NCBI GenBank assembly: GCA_021819245.1
Contig: JAKARI010000001.1
Span: 1 to 64,000, forward strand
DNA length: 64,000 nt
Direction of reading: 5' to 3'
From: Pseudomonadota bacterium
GTDB taxonomy: Bacteria; Pseudomonadota; Gammaproteobacteria; Acidiferrobacterales; Acidiferrobacteraceae
Under the pieces are notes generated by a model, which saw only the letters and a program-made list of their open reading frames with translations, was not told the origin of the DNA and ran no database searches. The position numbers and the translations under genes are program-made. Within the stretch, counting starts at the first letter, position 1; each line of letters opens with the position of its first letter. Shown here in pieces: positions 19,344 through 30,879 of the stretch.

Positions 19344-21743
19344 TCAGAACGGCCACGTCCACTCGACGCTGTCGGGGCGATCCGTGCCCTCCTCCATGGC
19401 GTAGCGTATGTGTTCGAGGATCGCGTCTTTCATGCGTTCCTTCAGGTGGGCACCGATACCCGCAAGGCGCGGCACACGATCGACGACGTCAATTACCAAA
19501 TTGAACCGATCGACCTGATTACTGATGGCAAGCTGCATGGGGGTGTTGATGCTGCCCTTTTCCTTATAGCCCCGGACATGGATGTTCCCTTCATTCGCGC
19601 GCCGGTATGTGAGCTTATGGATCAGCTGCGGATAGCCATGGAAATTGAATATGACCGGCTTGTCGCGCGTAAACAGGCTGTCGAAATCGCGGTCTGTGAG
19701 ACCGTGCTCATGCTCGGTATTGGGTTCGAGCTTGAAGAGATCGACAACGTTGACGAAGCGTATGCGAAGATCGGGGACCGCCTCCCGCAGAATCGCCGTA
19801 GCGGCCAGCGCCTCGGCGGTCACCACATCGCCTGCGCAGGCGATCACGACATCCGGCTCCTTGCCGGCATCGGTCGAGGCCCAAGGCCAGATGCCGACAC
19901 CCTTGGCGCAATGGCGCGCGGCGGCCTCGATGTCGAGAAACTGCAGGTGAGGCTGCTTGTCGGCTACGATGACGTTGATGTAATCACTGCTCTCCAGACA
20001 GCCACGGGCGACATGCAGGAGGCAGTTGGCATCAGGCGGCAGATAGATGCGCGTGACGATCGCCTGCTTGTTGGTGATGATGTCAAGAAAGCCCGGGTCC
20101 TGGTGGGTAAAACCATTGTGGTCCTGGCGCCACACAGTCGAACTAAGCAGGATATTGAGCGATGGCACCGGGGCACGCCAGCGCACCTCGGTCTTGCATT
20201 TCTCGAGCCATTTGGCGTGCTGATTGACCATGGAGTCGACGACATGCGCGAAGGCCTCGTATGTACTGAAAAACCCATGGCGGCCCGTGAGGGTGTAGCC
20301 CTCCAACCACCCCTCCAGGGTGTGCTCGCTTAACATCTCCATCACATGCCCATCGGCAGCCAGCTCGCTGCCGTCACTGTCTTCGGGCAACATGGCCGCC
20401 ATCCACGCCTTCTTCGAGACCTCATAGATGGCCTGCAGGCGGTTCGAGGCGTTTTCGTCCGGACTAAAGACACGAAACCGGCCGCGGTTGCCGCGCATCA
20501 CATCGCGCAGGAACGTGCCGAGGACATAGGTGCTCTCGGCATAGGCATGGCCGGGATTCGGCACAGGCACGGCATAGGCATGCACATCGGGAAGGCGCAA
20601 TGGCACGCGCAGCAGACCGCCGTTGGCATGCGGATTGGCGCTCATGCGACGCGTCCCCGCCGGCGCGAGCGCCTGCAGCCGCGCCACCAGACGCCCTTGG
20701 GCGTCGAACAGCTCCTGTGGCTTATAGCTTCGCATCCAGGCCTCGAGCACGGCCAGGTGGCCGGGATTGTCGGCTACATCCAAAATCGGCACCTGGTGCG
20801 CCCGCCAAAACCCCTCTATATGGTGACCGTCGAGATCCCTGGGTGCGGTCCAACCCTTGGGCGTGCGCAGGATGATCATCGGCCAGCGGGGGCGCTCGCC
20901 AGGACCGGTGGCGCGCGCCGTGCGCTGAATCTCCTGAATCTCGCTCATGCACGTCTCCAGGATGTGCGCCATGGTCTGGTGCATGGCCATGGGATCACTG
21001 CCCTCGACAAGGTAGGGCGTGTAGCCGTACCCGCGAAAGAGATCGAGGAGCTCTTCTGTCGATATGCGCGCGAGAATCGTCGGATTGGCAATCTTGTAGC
21101 CGTTGAGATGCAGGATCGGCAAGACCGCCCCGTCCTGCGCGGGATTGAGGAATTTATTGCTGTGCCACGATGTGGCCATGGGCCCGGTCTCCGCCTCGCC
21201 ATCACCGATCATGGCCACAACGATGAGGTTGGGATTGTCGAAGGCCGCGCCGAAGGCATGCGACAGGCTGTAGCCCAGCTCACCCCCTTCGTTGATGGAC
21301 CCAGGGGTCTCCGGCGTGCAATGGCTGCCGACACCGGCCGGGTGCGAAAAGAGCGTAAAAAACCGCTTCATGCCGCCTTCGTCTAAGCTGCGGTCCGGGT
21401 AGACCTCGCTGTAGGTCCCCTCCAGGTAGGCATTGGCGAGCACGGACGGGGCGCCGTGTCCCGGGCCGCTTATATAAACCACGTTGAGATCCTGTTTACG
21501 GATCAGCCGGTTCATGTGCACCCAGACAAAGTTTTGCCCGGGATCGGACCCCCAATGCCCAAGCAGGCGCCGCTTGATGTGCTCCGCCTTGAGCGGCTCA
21601 CGCAGAAGCGGGTTATCCCGCAGATACAACATGCCCACACACAGGTAGTTGGCGGCCATCCAGTAATCGTCGATGTTCCGGAGTTCGCCTTCCGTCAGCG
21701 CGGCGCCACGCCGCACGCCTTTTGCCCGCCGCTTTTGCCCCAT
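19344..21743 (-). CDS. xfp: Xylulose-5-phosphate/fructose-6-phosphate phosphoketolase
   Basis: 799 aa; [86 protein letters not shown]. Confidence 0.97.
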   Translation of the reverse strand: MGQKRRAKGVRRGAALTEGELRNIDDYWMAANYLCVGMLYLRDNPLLREPLKAEHIKRRLLGHWGSDPGQNFVWVHMNRLIRKQDLNVVYISGPGHGAPSVLANAYLEGTYSEVYPDRSLDEGGMKRFFTLFSHPAGVGSHCTPETPGSINEGGELGYSLSHAFGAAFDNPNLIVVAMIGDGEAETGPMATSWHSNKFLNPAQDGAVLPILHLNGYKIANPTILARISTEELLDLFRGYGYTPYLVEGSDPMAMHQTMAHILETCMSEIQEIQRTARATGPGERPRWPMIILRTPKGWTAPRDLDGHHIEGFWRAHQVPILDVADNPGHLAVLEAWMRSYKPQELFDAQGRLVARLQALAPAGTRRMSANPHANGGLLRVPLRLPDVHAYAVPVPNPGHAYAESTYVLGTFLRDVMRGNRGRFRVFSPDENASNRLQAIYEVSKKAWMAAMLPEDSDGSELAADGHVMEMLSEHTLEGWLEGYTLTGRHGFFSTYEAFAHVVDSMVNQHAKWLEKCKTEVRWRAPVPSLNILLSSTVWRQDHNGFTHQDPGFLDIITNKQAIVTRIYLPPDANCLLHVARGCLESSDYINVIVADKQPHLQFLDIEAAARHCAKGVGIWPWASTDAGKEPDVVIACAGDVVTAEALAATAILREAVPDLRIRFVNVVDLFKLEPNTEHEHGLTDRDFDSLFTRDKPVIFNFHGYPQLIHKLTYRRANEGNIHVRGYKEKGSINTPMQLAISNQVDRFNLVIDVVDRVPRLAGIGAHLKERMKDAILEHIRYAMEEGTDRPDSVEWTWPF

Positions 21744-22049
21744 GACCGCCTCCTTAGGCCTCCATACCCGGCGCCGACATGCCCGACGCCCGTGGGCTCC
21801 TTTCTTGGTCCTTACCCGTGCTTGGGCACATCATATGAACCGCGTCTCAAATCGGTTACTACTTGTCACCTCCTCCGAAGGCAACCACCCAAGGCCCGCC
21901 GACGCGCCCGCGCACCCGACACGCGACCCTCGAGGCGGCCCTGGGCCGCCGATCGTGAAGACCGATACTCGAGGCGCTCAGGGCCCGGGGGCGGCTGCTT
22001 CCCGCACCGACGGTCACAAACCCCAAGGCGGCCACGGCCCCGCCTTTCC

Positions 22050-22496
22050 TCAATGGTGACTCGGCACCAGCAAAACGGGGAGCACGGCGGCGCGCGCCAC
22101 CCCCTCGGCCACACTGCCGAGGACCAGATGCTCAAGACCACGACGCCCATGGGTCCCGACCACGACCAGGTCCGCCCCCCAGCGCTTGGCTTCATCCATA
22201 ATAACCATACTGATCTTATGGCTCAAATTCTCGGGTAACGCCGTCTCCACCTCAAGACCGGCCTTCTTGGCCTCATCCCGCGCCTCATCGATGATCGCCT
22301 GTCCGGCCTTAAATAAAACCTCCCCCAATTGCGCGTCGCTTATGAGGCCTGTTTCGACTGTCGTAAACGGAAACACATCAATGACATGCACGAGCCGCAA
22401 GCGTGCGGCCTGCTCCTTGGCGATCTTGATCGCCTCCTGGAGCGCCAAATTTGACGTGTTGCTGCCATCTATCGCCACCAATATATTCTTGTACAC
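22050..22496 (-). CDS. Universal stress protein (UspA family)
   Basis: 148 aa; MYKNILVAIDGSNTSNLAL and DLVVVGTHGRRGLEHLVLGSVAEGVARAAVLPVLLV. Confidence 0.95.
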   Translation of the reverse strand: MYKNILVAIDGSNTSNLALQEAIKIAKEQAARLRLVHVIDVFPFTTVETGLISDAQLGEVLFKAGQAIIDEARDEAKKAGLEVETALPENLSHKISMVIMDEAKRWGADLVVVGTHGRRGLEHLVLGSVAEGVARAAVLPVLLVPSHH

Positions 22497-23259
22497 GCCG
22501 ATTCCCCTTTCTTATAAATGACGCACCGCGCCCCATCATGGTAGCCGATATCGCCTTCAAAAACCGTTCCGGATTGGCCGCACAATAGACGCACGCGCCT
22601 GTATCCCCTTTATACCCCTGCAACCCAGGAGTGGCGGAAACCCAGTACCGCCCCCCCCTTTCCGAAGAACCACCGATCTGGCCGCCGCCCGCCATGACGG
22701 GCGGCGCACACACCATGAAACAACCCCGGCCTTTCCGTGCCCGCCCTCTCATCCCGCTGCGCATCGGCGCCGTGTATCATGTCCCCAACGATCTCATTAT
22801 GCCAGAAAGCCACAGGTTCTTATTGATCTTTATCCAGAGCACATCCTCTATGGGGGCGCGCAGGCCATCCGCCGTGAAACGTGCAAACACGTGTGGCGAT
22901 TCGCGCGACAACCGCGTCATCCCCGCCCTGTAAGACCCCCGGCCGCGATGAGGACCGCGGTTCGTGCGGACCGCCAAGCCACGCGCCTTGGGATGCCGGC
23001 CCGCCGGCCTTCCGGCGCATGCGATCCTCGCGTCCCCGAGGCCGGTCCATGGCAGCACGCCAGTCGTGCTCATCGGCCCCCGCCATGGACGAAAGCGGCC
23101 CTCGATGTGCCCTCATGCCGCGTACCGTGTCCACGCGCCTCACACGCTTGGGGGCACAGCACCTTCGATAAACCAGCCCGAACGCGCCGGCATCGATGCC
23201 TTGCCAGGCCCCGCATGAGGCTTGCCATACCGAATTTCTGGGTGAGGGTTTCCTCTCGC

Positions 23260-25557
23260 CTATGAGCGCGCATCGGCCTTAGTCAGATGCCGCAGCAAGG
23301 GGACCTTGACTTGGTCGAGGAGCAAGGTATACGCCATGGTGGCGAGGAGCAGCCATGAGGTCATGGAAAGCGGCATCCGCGCCATAAAAATGCCCACACG
23401 CGCAAGCATGCTCACGATAATAATGTCTGCGACAATGGCCGAGAGGAGAAATGTCCCGGGACGCGAGCCCCACATATGACCACGCTCGCGCACGAGCAGG
23501 ACGTTGCCGAGGCCTGAAAACACGAGCCCCAAAAAATCCCATGTCTGCAGCGGTGCGGGCGCGAAACCCATGGCCCGCCCGGTCAAATAGACGCCAAAAA
23601 TATACACGGTCCATGCCATAGCCACCACAAACGAGGAGAATATCAACGCGCGGACGTCCCACCGATCGGGTTTCTGGGAGGGCCGCACGCGATCACTGGC
23701 AAGCGACATGGTGATGAAGTCGTTGGCAAACACGAGCAGAAGGACGAGCAGGGGTGTGATCACAAAACGATTGAAAACGATCAGGCCGATACTCAAAAAC
23801 AGCGCCACCTGAAACGTCTTGACGATCTTGTTGAGCGTATATGTAAGCAACCTCTGGTAGACGCGCCGGCCGGTCTCCACGGCGTCTGCCACGCCCGTAA
23901 GCCCAGGGTTCGTCAAGACAAGGCTTGCCGCCGCCTTGGCGACATCGGTGGCGCTCTCCACTGCGATCCCCACCTCCGCCTGTTTTAAGGCGGGTGCGTC
24001 ATTGACCCCGTCTCCGGTCATGCCCACGATCTTATGTTGCTGCTGAAGGGCCTGCACCAGATGGAACTTGTCCTCGGGAAACACGCCGGCATAAACCCCG
24101 CAATCCTCGAGCATCTCGGCGCGGTCACAGATTCGTCCCGTAAGACCGAGCGTCCCGGCCACGGTTCGCGCAGTGGCCACATTGTCGCCCGTCACCATGC
24201 GCACGCGCACCCCGAAGTTTTGCAGTGCCCGCAGGGCCTGGGGCGCATCGGCCCGAATCGGGTCGGCAAGCGCAAGCAGCCCCAGAAAGCGCGGCGCCTC
24301 CGAAGGTCCCGCCGCCACGCCAAGGACCCGCGCACCCTGAGAGGCGAGTTCTTGCGCGGCCTGCTCCCAGCCGCTTGCCCGGGCCAGGGCGGCAATGATC
24401 TGGGGCGCCCCCTTCATGGCGCGCCATGGCGCACCCTCCACCTCAAACGCGGCCTCGGAACGCTTGGTGGCCGGATCAAAGGGCGTAAAGCGCGCGCGGG
24501 CGGGGATCACGGCCTCGCGCGCACGGGCGGCCGCCAATAGGGTCAGATCGATGGGATCTTGCGTCGCATCGTCGCTGGCCACGGCCGCCATGGCCAGAAG
24601 CTCGGCATCGGTCGTGTCACCCCAAGGCCTGGTCGCGATGAGGCTCAGCTTGTTTTGCGTAAGAGTGCCGGTCTTATCGCTGCAAAGATCGCTCATGGCG
24701 GCCGCCTCCTCGATGGCCGCTAGGCGTGTCACCAGCACGCCGCGTTGGGCAAGGCCCAGGGATGCCATGGCAGTCGCAAGGGTAAATGTGGCCGGCAGCG
24801 CCACGGGCACCGACGCCACGAACAAAATGAGGGCGAAGGGCAGAATTTCGCCAAGCGCCATGTGCGTCGTAGAGGCGTAAATCAGGATGGCCGCCACCAG
24901 AAAACCGTCCATGATCACAAGCTGGCGGACGATGGACAGCACAAGTTCTTCGAGATGGCTTTTGGAGCCCGCAGCGCGTACGAGTTCGGCGGTCTTGCCG
25001 AAATAGCTTTGCGCCCCTGTCACCGTTATCGTCCCGCTCGCTTCACCGCGGCGGATGATAGAAGCCGAGTAGACCGTGGAGGCGCCCCCCCTTTCCACGG
25101 GCATCGATTCGCCTGTCAGGGCGGATTGATCGACCAGGACCTGCCCGTCCTCAAGAACCATGTCGGCCGGCACGATATCCCCGACACGAATATGCACGAA
25201 ATCGCCGGGGACGAGATCGCGGGCCGGGATACTGCGCCATTGGCCATCGCGGAATACACGCGCCACGATATGAAGGCGCCTCCTCAGGGCATCCAGGGCC
25301 CCTTGGGCCTTATGCTCCTGACGGAATCCGAGGACCGCATTGAAGAGGAGCAACAAGCCGATGATGATCGCCTCGGCCCACTTGCCAAGGACCAGTTCGA
25401 GGACCAGCGTGACCTCCAGCATCCACGGCACCGGGGCCCAGAATTTCTTGAGAAAGAGCAGCCATACATTGCGCTTGATTTCGCTAATGGCATTGGGGCC
25501 GTATTCCTGCAGGCGCTGTTGCGCCAGGGCCTCGCTCAGACCTTTTGCTGCCATCAT
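23260..25557 (-). CDS. Plasma-membrane proton-efflux P-type (P3A) ATPase
   Basis: 765 aa; SALTGESMPVE, phosphorylation motif LCSDKTGTLTQNKL, MVTGDNVATARTVA, MTGDGVNDAPALKQAEVGIAVESATDVAKAAASLVLTNPGL. Confidence 0.94.
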   Translation of the reverse strand: MMAAKGLSEALAQQRLQEYGPNAISEIKRNVWLLFLKKFWAPVPWMLEVTLVLELVLGKWAEAIIIGLLLLFNAVLGFRQEHKAQGALDALRRRLHIVARVFRDGQWRSIPARDLVPGDFVHIRVGDIVPADMVLEDGQVLVDQSALTGESMPVERGGASTVYSASIIRRGEASGTITVTGAQSYFGKTAELVRAAGSKSHLEELVLSIVRQLVIMDGFLVAAILIYASTTHMALGEILPFALILFVASVPVALPATFTLATAMASLGLAQRGVLVTRLAAIEEAAAMSDLCSDKTGTLTQNKLSLIATRPWGDTTDAELLAMAAVASDDATQDPIDLTLLAAARAREAVIPARARFTPFDPATKRSEAAFEVEGAPWRAMKGAPQIIAALARASGWEQAAQELASQGARVLGVAAGPSEAPRFLGLLALADPIRADAPQALRALQNFGVRVRMVTGDNVATARTVAGTLGLTGRICDRAEMLEDCGVYAGVFPEDKFHLVQALQQQHKIVGMTGDGVNDAPALKQAEVGIAVESATDVAKAAASLVLTNPGLTGVADAVETGRRVYQRLLTYTLNKIVKTFQVALFLSIGLIVFNRFVITPLLVLLLVFANDFITMSLASDRVRPSQKPDRWDVRALIFSSFVVAMAWTVYIFGVYLTGRAMGFAPAPLQTWDFLGLVFSGLGNVLLVRERGHMWGSRPGTFLLSAIVADIIIVSMLARVGIFMARMPLSMTSWLLLATMAYTLLLDQVKVPLLRHLTKADARS

Positions 25558-26148
25558 GCCTCCCCCTTGCGGGCACCGCTCCGGGAGGCGCCCGCACAGA
25601 TAATGACTGGGCCCAACACAGCCCGCTCTAAAACGGGCACGTCATTACGGTTGCCGTACCTTCTCCTCAGGTCGGGAAACCCGGATCCCATCGTGTGAGG
25701 ATAGCCTAGCCGGCCGGCCGTGTAGGGCCTGCGTGCCCCGTCCGGCGGCCTATGCGGGTTCCTAAGGAGGCCACCGACATCGACCCCCATCCTGCAAGCG
25801 GCAACACAACCAGGGGGTTCGAACACCGCGCTTGGCCGGGCGCGGGCCCCACCCAGCCGTGCCTACGGCCCATCCGGCCCTGCGCGCACGAGGCCAGGCG
25901 GTGAGACCGGAGACCACCGTGCCCTCAAGAGAGGCGAGAGTCGCTTCAAAAATCGGCACCGCGAACGCCCGAGGACCTGCCGCCCGATGAGGGCCTCGTA
26001 TCCGGCGAGGGCCCCCGGTGAGGCGCTGATTGCGGCCTTGACGGCTTCAGGGGTCATAAGGGTCATATAAGGTCTGGCGGCCGCGAGACGAACCCCTCCC
26101 ACAGACAGGGCAACAGGCGTCCGAATCGACGGGGCCCTCTCTCTTTAG

Positions 26149-26167
26149 TTATATATTGATTATATAA
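26149..26167. promoter_or_regulatory. AT-only inverted repeat TTATATA-TTGAT-TATATAA
   Basis: 7-bp perfect inverted repeat in an AT-rich island inside the roughly 860-bp divergent intergenic region between the H+-ATPase and MFS genes. Confidence 0.5.
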
Positions 26168-26421
26168 GCTAATACTAAAAATCACTGGCGCAGCCCGACG
26201 GCAGCGCGTATACTCTTTATCCCAATCGCCGCCGCCTTTTTGCAGCCTTCTCAAGTTCTGCGTCTGGCATGTCACCCAATAGGGGACGACGAGCAACCCG
26301 GTATAACGTTCGGGGTGTGGCGACCGTAACTGACGTTTGACTGGTCTCGGGTACGAGTCACGGTTCGCTCACTGGGCGTGCCGGCGACGGCCTGCGGCCT
26401 TGACTTTGAGAGGACCATTGC

Positions 26422-27915
26422 GTGGAATCCCGATTTCCCCACCCCTATATCAGTTCGCACCCCAAATGGCGCTGGTTTATCCTCATTACGGTCCTGATCG
26501 GGGCCTCGATGTCGGCCCTGGATGTCAGTATCGTAAACGTCGCCCTGCCGACCCTGCAGGGGGACTTCAAGGTCAATTTGGCGGTCATCGAGTGGGTCGC
26601 GATGGCCTATATGCTGACCCTCACCATATTCCTCCCCCTCTTTGGGCGCCTCGCCGACATCTTTGGACGCACCAAGATGTACAACACCGGGTTCGTGGTC
26701 TTTACCGTCGGCTCGGCCCTCTGCGGGCTGGCGTCGTCGGCAGGCTTTCTGATCGGCGCGCGTATCCTGCAGGCGGTCGGCGCAGGCCTTCTGCAGGCCA
26801 ACTCCGTGGCCATCATCACCGCGGCATTCCCGGCGAGCGAACGGGGACGGGCCATCGGTATCCAGGGGGCGGTGCAGGCCATCGCCATGTCGGTCGGGCC
26901 ATTCGTCGGCGGCATCCTGATCTCGATCGTCAGCTGGCGGGCGATCTTCTATGTCAACGTCCCGATCGGGATCATAGGGACCTTCGCGGCCCTCTACTGT
27001 CTGCCGGCAGCCGAACATTCGAATAAGCGCGAGAAGATCGACTACCTGGGCACCAGCCTCTTTGCCACCGGACTCGCGTTCCTAGTCCTCGCAGTCAATG
27101 AAGGCGAGACCCTAGGCTGGACTGCGCCCATCATTCTGACCTACTTCGCGCTCTCCGCGGTCTTGCTTGCCGGCTTCCTGATCACCGAGATGCGCGTCGA
27201 GCACCCCATGATCGATCTCGCGCTCTTCAAGCGTTATGCGTTCTGGGCGGGCAATCTCACCGGGCTCTTGTCCTATTACGTGCTGTTCGCGGTCCTTTTC
27301 CTGATGCCCTTCTATCTGGAAAAGATCGCCGGCTACAATCCCGCCGTGACCGGTTCGATCCTGACGCCCATCCCGCTGGCCATGGCGGTGGTGGCCCCGT
27401 TCGCCGGCCATATCTCCGATAAATACGGTTCGCGCCTCATGACCATGTGGGGCATGGCGGTGTGCGCGCTTGCCACCTTGTTTTTGATCTTCACCGGGCG
27501 CTCCCCCAGCATGGCGATATTGATCGCCGAGCTCGTCGTCTTGGGGATCGGCATGGGCCTTTTTACGCCCCCCAACAACTCGGCCATCATGGGCTCGGTG
27601 CCGAAAGAGCGTCTCGGGGTGGCCGGCGGCATCCTCAACATGATGCGCGCCCTCGGGCTCATCTTCGGGGTTGACATATCGGGCGTGATCTTCACCTCGA
27701 TCGAGCACAGCTACATCCGGCAGCACGGCCACACACTCATCAGCTTCAAGGACCTCCCGGTGGCGTTGCGCAAAGAGGCCTTCCTGCACGGTTTCGCGCC
27801 GGTCATGATCAGCCTCTTTGTCATCAATATCATCGCGGGGCTCTTGTCGGCGGCCAAGAAGGACCAGGGTCATCACGGCCCGGTCGAGCACGGCGAACCG
27901 ATCGACCTCATGTGA
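26422..27915 (+). CDS. DHA2-type MFS drug/efflux transporter (EmrB/QacA-like)
   Basis: 497 aa; LIGASMSALDVSIVNVALPTLQGDF, AMAYMLTLTIFLPLFGRLADIFGRTKMY, about 14 hydrophobic segments; GTG start. Confidence 0.93.
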   Translation: MESRFPHPYISSHPKWRWFILITVLIGASMSALDVSIVNVALPTLQGDFKVNLAVIEWVAMAYMLTLTIFLPLFGRLADIFGRTKMYNTGFVVFTVGSALCGLASSAGFLIGARILQAVGAGLLQANSVAIITAAFPASERGRAIGIQGAVQAIAMSVGPFVGGILISIVSWRAIFYVNVPIGIIGTFAALYCLPAAEHSNKREKIDYLGTSLFATGLAFLVLAVNEGETLGWTAPIILTYFALSAVLLAGFLITEMRVEHPMIDLALFKRYAFWAGNLTGLLSYYVLFAVLFLMPFYLEKIAGYNPAVTGSILTPIPLAMAVVAPFAGHISDKYGSRLMTMWGMAVCALATLFLIFTGRSPSMAILIAELVVLGIGMGLFTPPNNSAIMGSVPKERLGVAGGILNMMRALGLIFGVDISGVIFTSIEHSYIRQHGHTLISFKDLPVALRKEAFLHGFAPVMISLFVINIIAGLLSAAKKDQGHHGPVEHGEPIDLM

Positions 27916-28072
27916 TGTGGGCGGGTGCCGGGGGGGTCGTAGGGCGGGGTCAGTGCACCCGCCCCGGCGGCCGGCACCCCGTGCCCGACGCTCGCCCAGC
28001 GCGCGCGACTTCCTCCACAAACGGGTTGGTAAGACTCTCCCTACGGGCCTGATGGCAGGCCCAGGCTTGGCA

Positions 28073-28456
28073 TCAGCCGGCGGCCTGCATGGGGATCGCA
28101 TCGCTTCTGCGCACGATACGATTGGCCGCATCCACATAGATGAGGCGCGGCTTCATCTCACGGGCCTCACGCTCCTCGTAGACGCCAAAGGCACATATAA
28201 TGATCAGATCGCCGACCGCTGCCTTGTGGGCCGCGGCGCCGTTGACCGAGATGAGCCCGGAGGCCGGTTCCCCGCGTATCGCATAGGTACTGAAACGCTC
28301 ACCGTTGCGAACATTGAACACATCGATGCGCTCATACTCACGGATACCGGCGGCATCCAGCAAGGTCGCGTCGATGGCCACAGACCCCTCGTAATCGATC
28401 TCGACCCGGGTGACGCGTACGCGGTGCAATTTGGCGTGCAGCATGGTTCTGTGCAT
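28073..28456 (-). CDS. panD: Aspartate 1-decarboxylase
   Basis: [61 protein letters not shown]; upstream of panC/panB in the same orientation cluster. Confidence 0.95.
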   Translation of the reverse strand: MHRTMLHAKLHRVRVTRVEIDYEGSVAIDATLLDAAGIREYERIDVFNVRNGERFSTYAIRGEPASGLISVNGAAAHKAAVGDLIIICAFGVYEEREAREMKPRLIYVDAANRIVRRSDAIPMQAAG

Positions 28457-28512
28457 GGGCCCATTATCCGGCTTTCTCGCTCGGATGCCAATGCCCGCCA
28501 CCGGTCCTGTCC

Positions 28513-29364
28513 TCACCTGCGGAATTCGTGATTGTCGATGAGCCGGGTGCGCCCCAGGCGCGCGGCCGCCAGCACCACGAGCTCGGAGTCGGTAGGAGAC
28601 GGCGGTGCGAGATCGGATGCGCGCCGCACGGCGACATAGTCGGGGATAAACCCAAGCGCCTCGAGATGGCTGACGGCGAGGGCCTCGGCAGCCGCGGGCG
28701 CCATGCCCCCTTCGACGTGCCCCGCGGCCTGCCGCAAGGTTGCATAAAGGCCGGGGGCGCGGGCGCGCTCATCGGGCGTGAGATAGGTATTGCGCGTGCT
28801 TAGCGCAAGCCCATCGGACGCGCGTACGGTATCGATACCGGTCACGGTAACCGGGAGCGCGAGATCCATCACCATACGGGTTACGATGCGCCACTGCTGA
28901 TAGTCCTTCTTGCCCATATAGCAGACGCGCGGGCGAATGATACCAAGGAGTCGCGCCACGACCGTTGTCACCCCCTCGAAGTGGCCCGGCCGGTAGCGCC
29001 CGCACAGGTCCTCGGACAATCCGGGCACGCGCACCTGGGTGTGCCGCTCGCGGCCATGGGGATAGATGGCGTCCTCGGCCGGCACGAACACCGCGTCGAC
29101 ACCCGCATCGGCGAGCCTCGCGCAATCGGCCTCCCTGGTGCGCGGATAGGCGGCAAAGTCTTCATGCGGCCCAAACTGCAAGGGGTTTACGTAAATGCTC
29201 GCCACCACGCGCTCGTGCGGGCGTGCGGCCTGCACGAGCCGCATGTGGCCCTCGTGAAGCCCACCCATGGTCGGCACGAAGCCGATGTCATCCGGCCATT
29301 GCGCCCGGCACTTGTGCCACTCGGCCAGCGTACGCGCGACGATCACAGGCCGCAGGCCGCGCAA
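28513..29364 (-). CDS. panC: Pantothenate synthetase
   Basis: [50 protein letters not shown]. Confidence 0.97.
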   Translation of the reverse strand: MRGLRPVIVARTLAEWHKCRAQWPDDIGFVPTMGGLHEGHMRLVQAARPHERVVASIYVNPLQFGPHEDFAAYPRTREADCARLADAGVDAVFVPAEDAIYPHGRERHTQVRVPGLSEDLCGRYRPGHFEGVTTVVARLLGIIRPRVCYMGKKDYQQWRIVTRMVMDLALPVTVTGIDTVRASDGLALSTRNTYLTPDERARAPGLYATLRQAAGHVEGGMAPAAAEALAVSHLEALGFIPDYVAVRRASDLAPPSPTDSELVVLAAARLGRTRLIDNHEFRR

Positions 29365-29391
29365 GACGGGATGGGGCTTTCGGCAACAGGC

Positions 29392-30195
29392 CTACTCACC
29401 GTAACTCTCATCGGCACTGGGAAAGGCGCCCTGGCGCACGGCATCGATATAGGCGGCAAATGCCGCGGCGATGCTGTCTCGTCCCGCCAGAAAATCGCGC
29501 ACGAAGCGCGGGCGGCGCGCCCCCATTCCCAGGGCATCATGCATGACCAGGACCTGGCCGTCACACGACGGTCCGGCGCCGATACCGATGGTCGGTACCG
29601 CCACGGCCGCGCTGATCTGCGCGGCAAGGGCCGCCGGTACGGCCTCCAGTACCAGCAACGAGACCCCGGCGTCGGCAAGTTCCTTGGCCTCCGACAGGAG
29701 CCGCGCGCCCGCGTGCCCGCGCCCCTGCACGCGATAGCCACCGAGGCTATGGACGAATTGGGGAGTCAATCCGATATGGCCGCAGACCGGAACCCCGCGC
29801 GCGGCAAGATACGCGGCATTCGCCGCGAACGGGCCCGCCCCCTCGCCCTTGACCATGTGCGCGCCGGCACGCATGAGGACCCCAGCGTCGTCCAGCACCC
29901 GATCGGCGCTGCCCTGAAAGCTCAGAAACGGCAGATCGGCCATGAGCAGGGCGCGGTTAACCACGCGCGCCACGCAGTGTGTGTGATAGGCCATGTCATC
30001 CAAGGTTACGGGGACCGTGCTCGTGCGCCCCTGAATGACATGACCGAGCGAATCGCCCACCAGAATGACATCCATGCCGGCCTCATCCATGGCGCGCGCA
30101 AAGCTCGCATCATAGGCGGTCATGGCAGCGATCTTGCGGCCTTCCTTTTTCATGGCCGCAAGCCGGGGCAGGGTGACAATCTCGGGCGCGGTCAT
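29392..30195 (-). CDS. panB: 3-methyl-2-oxobutanoate hydroxymethyltransferase
   Basis: MTAYDASFARAMDEAGMDVILVGDSLGHVIQG, VCGHIGLTPQFVHSLGGYRVQGR, IGIGAGPSCDGQVLVMHDALGM. Confidence 0.97.
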   Translation of the reverse strand: MTAPEIVTLPRLAAMKKEGRKIAAMTAYDASFARAMDEAGMDVILVGDSLGHVIQGRTSTVPVTLDDMAYHTHCVARVVNRALLMADLPFLSFQGSADRVLDDAGVLMRAGAHMVKGEGAGPFAANAAYLAARGVPVCGHIGLTPQFVHSLGGYRVQGRGHAGARLLSEAKELADAGVSLLVLEAVPAALAAQISAAVAVPTIGIGAGPSCDGQVLVMHDALGMGARRPRFVRDFLAGRDSIAAAFAAYIDAVRQGAFPSADESYGE

Positions 30196-30875
30196 GTCCC
30201 GGTCCCCGCCGCCAGCGGGTTAAAGAAGTGCCGGCCGCTATGAATACCGCGAATCGCGTCGATCAGCGACACCAGATCCTCATCGCTCTCGACGAAATTG
30301 GCCTCGGCGGCGTTGACCATGAGTAATGGGGAATCCTGATAGCGATGAAAGAACTCGGTGTAGCCCTCGGCAAGCGCGGCCAGATAGTCGCGATCGATAT
30401 GCTCATAGCCGCGGCCGCGGCGGCGGATCCGGTCGATCAGGACATCCACCGGGGCCTGCAGGAATATGACGAGATCCGGGGTTTGAACAGGCTCAGGGAT
30501 GGTCGCCGTGATCTGCTCATAGAGGCGCCACTCATCGTCATCGAGTGTGATACGGGCAAAGACCCGGTCCTTGGCCCACAGAAAATCCGCCACTACCCCG
30601 GCGCGCAAGAAATCGCCTTGCGCGAGGTCCTCGAGCAAGCGGCGGCGCTGAAAAAGAAAAAAGAGCTGCGTGGCCAGGGCATAGGCCCGCCGGTTCTCGT
30701 AGAAACGGGCGAGAAAGGGGTTTTGCTCCGGTTCCTCGAACAGGCCTTCGAGCCCGAGGCCCAAGGACAATCGCCGGGCGAGGCTCGTCTTGCCGACCCC
30801 GATCGGTCCTTCAATGACCAGAAACGATCCCGCGGACAACGAGATCGGCACCGCCGCCTGTCCCTTCACCAATAC
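30192..30875 (-). CDS. Deoxynucleoside kinase (dGK/dAK-like)
   Basis: FLVIEGPIGVGKTSLARRL P-loop, GVVADFLWAKDRVFA, PDLVIFLQAPVDVLIDRIRRRGR; GTG near 30875 chosen to avoid overlap with folK. Confidence 0.9.
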   Translation of the reverse strand, partial: VLVKGQAAVPISLSAGSFLVIEGPIGVGKTSLARRLSLGLGLEGLFEEPEQNPFLARFYENRRAYALATQLFFLFQRRRLLEDLAQGDFLRAGVVADFLWAKDRVFARITLDDDEWRLYEQITATIPEPVQTPDLVIFLQAPVDVLIDRIRRRGRGYEHIDRDYLAALAEGYTEFFHRYQDSPLLMVNAAEANFVESDEDLVSLIDAIRGIHSGRHFFNPLAAGTGT

Positions 30876-30879
30876 CCCC

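Noticed and set aside
22497-23259. Small ORFs (e.g. 22843-23273 both strands) between the H+-ATPase and UspA genes
   Set aside because: Overlapping ORFs on both strands with Arg/Pro/Gly-rich composition and no motifs; treated as intergenic.
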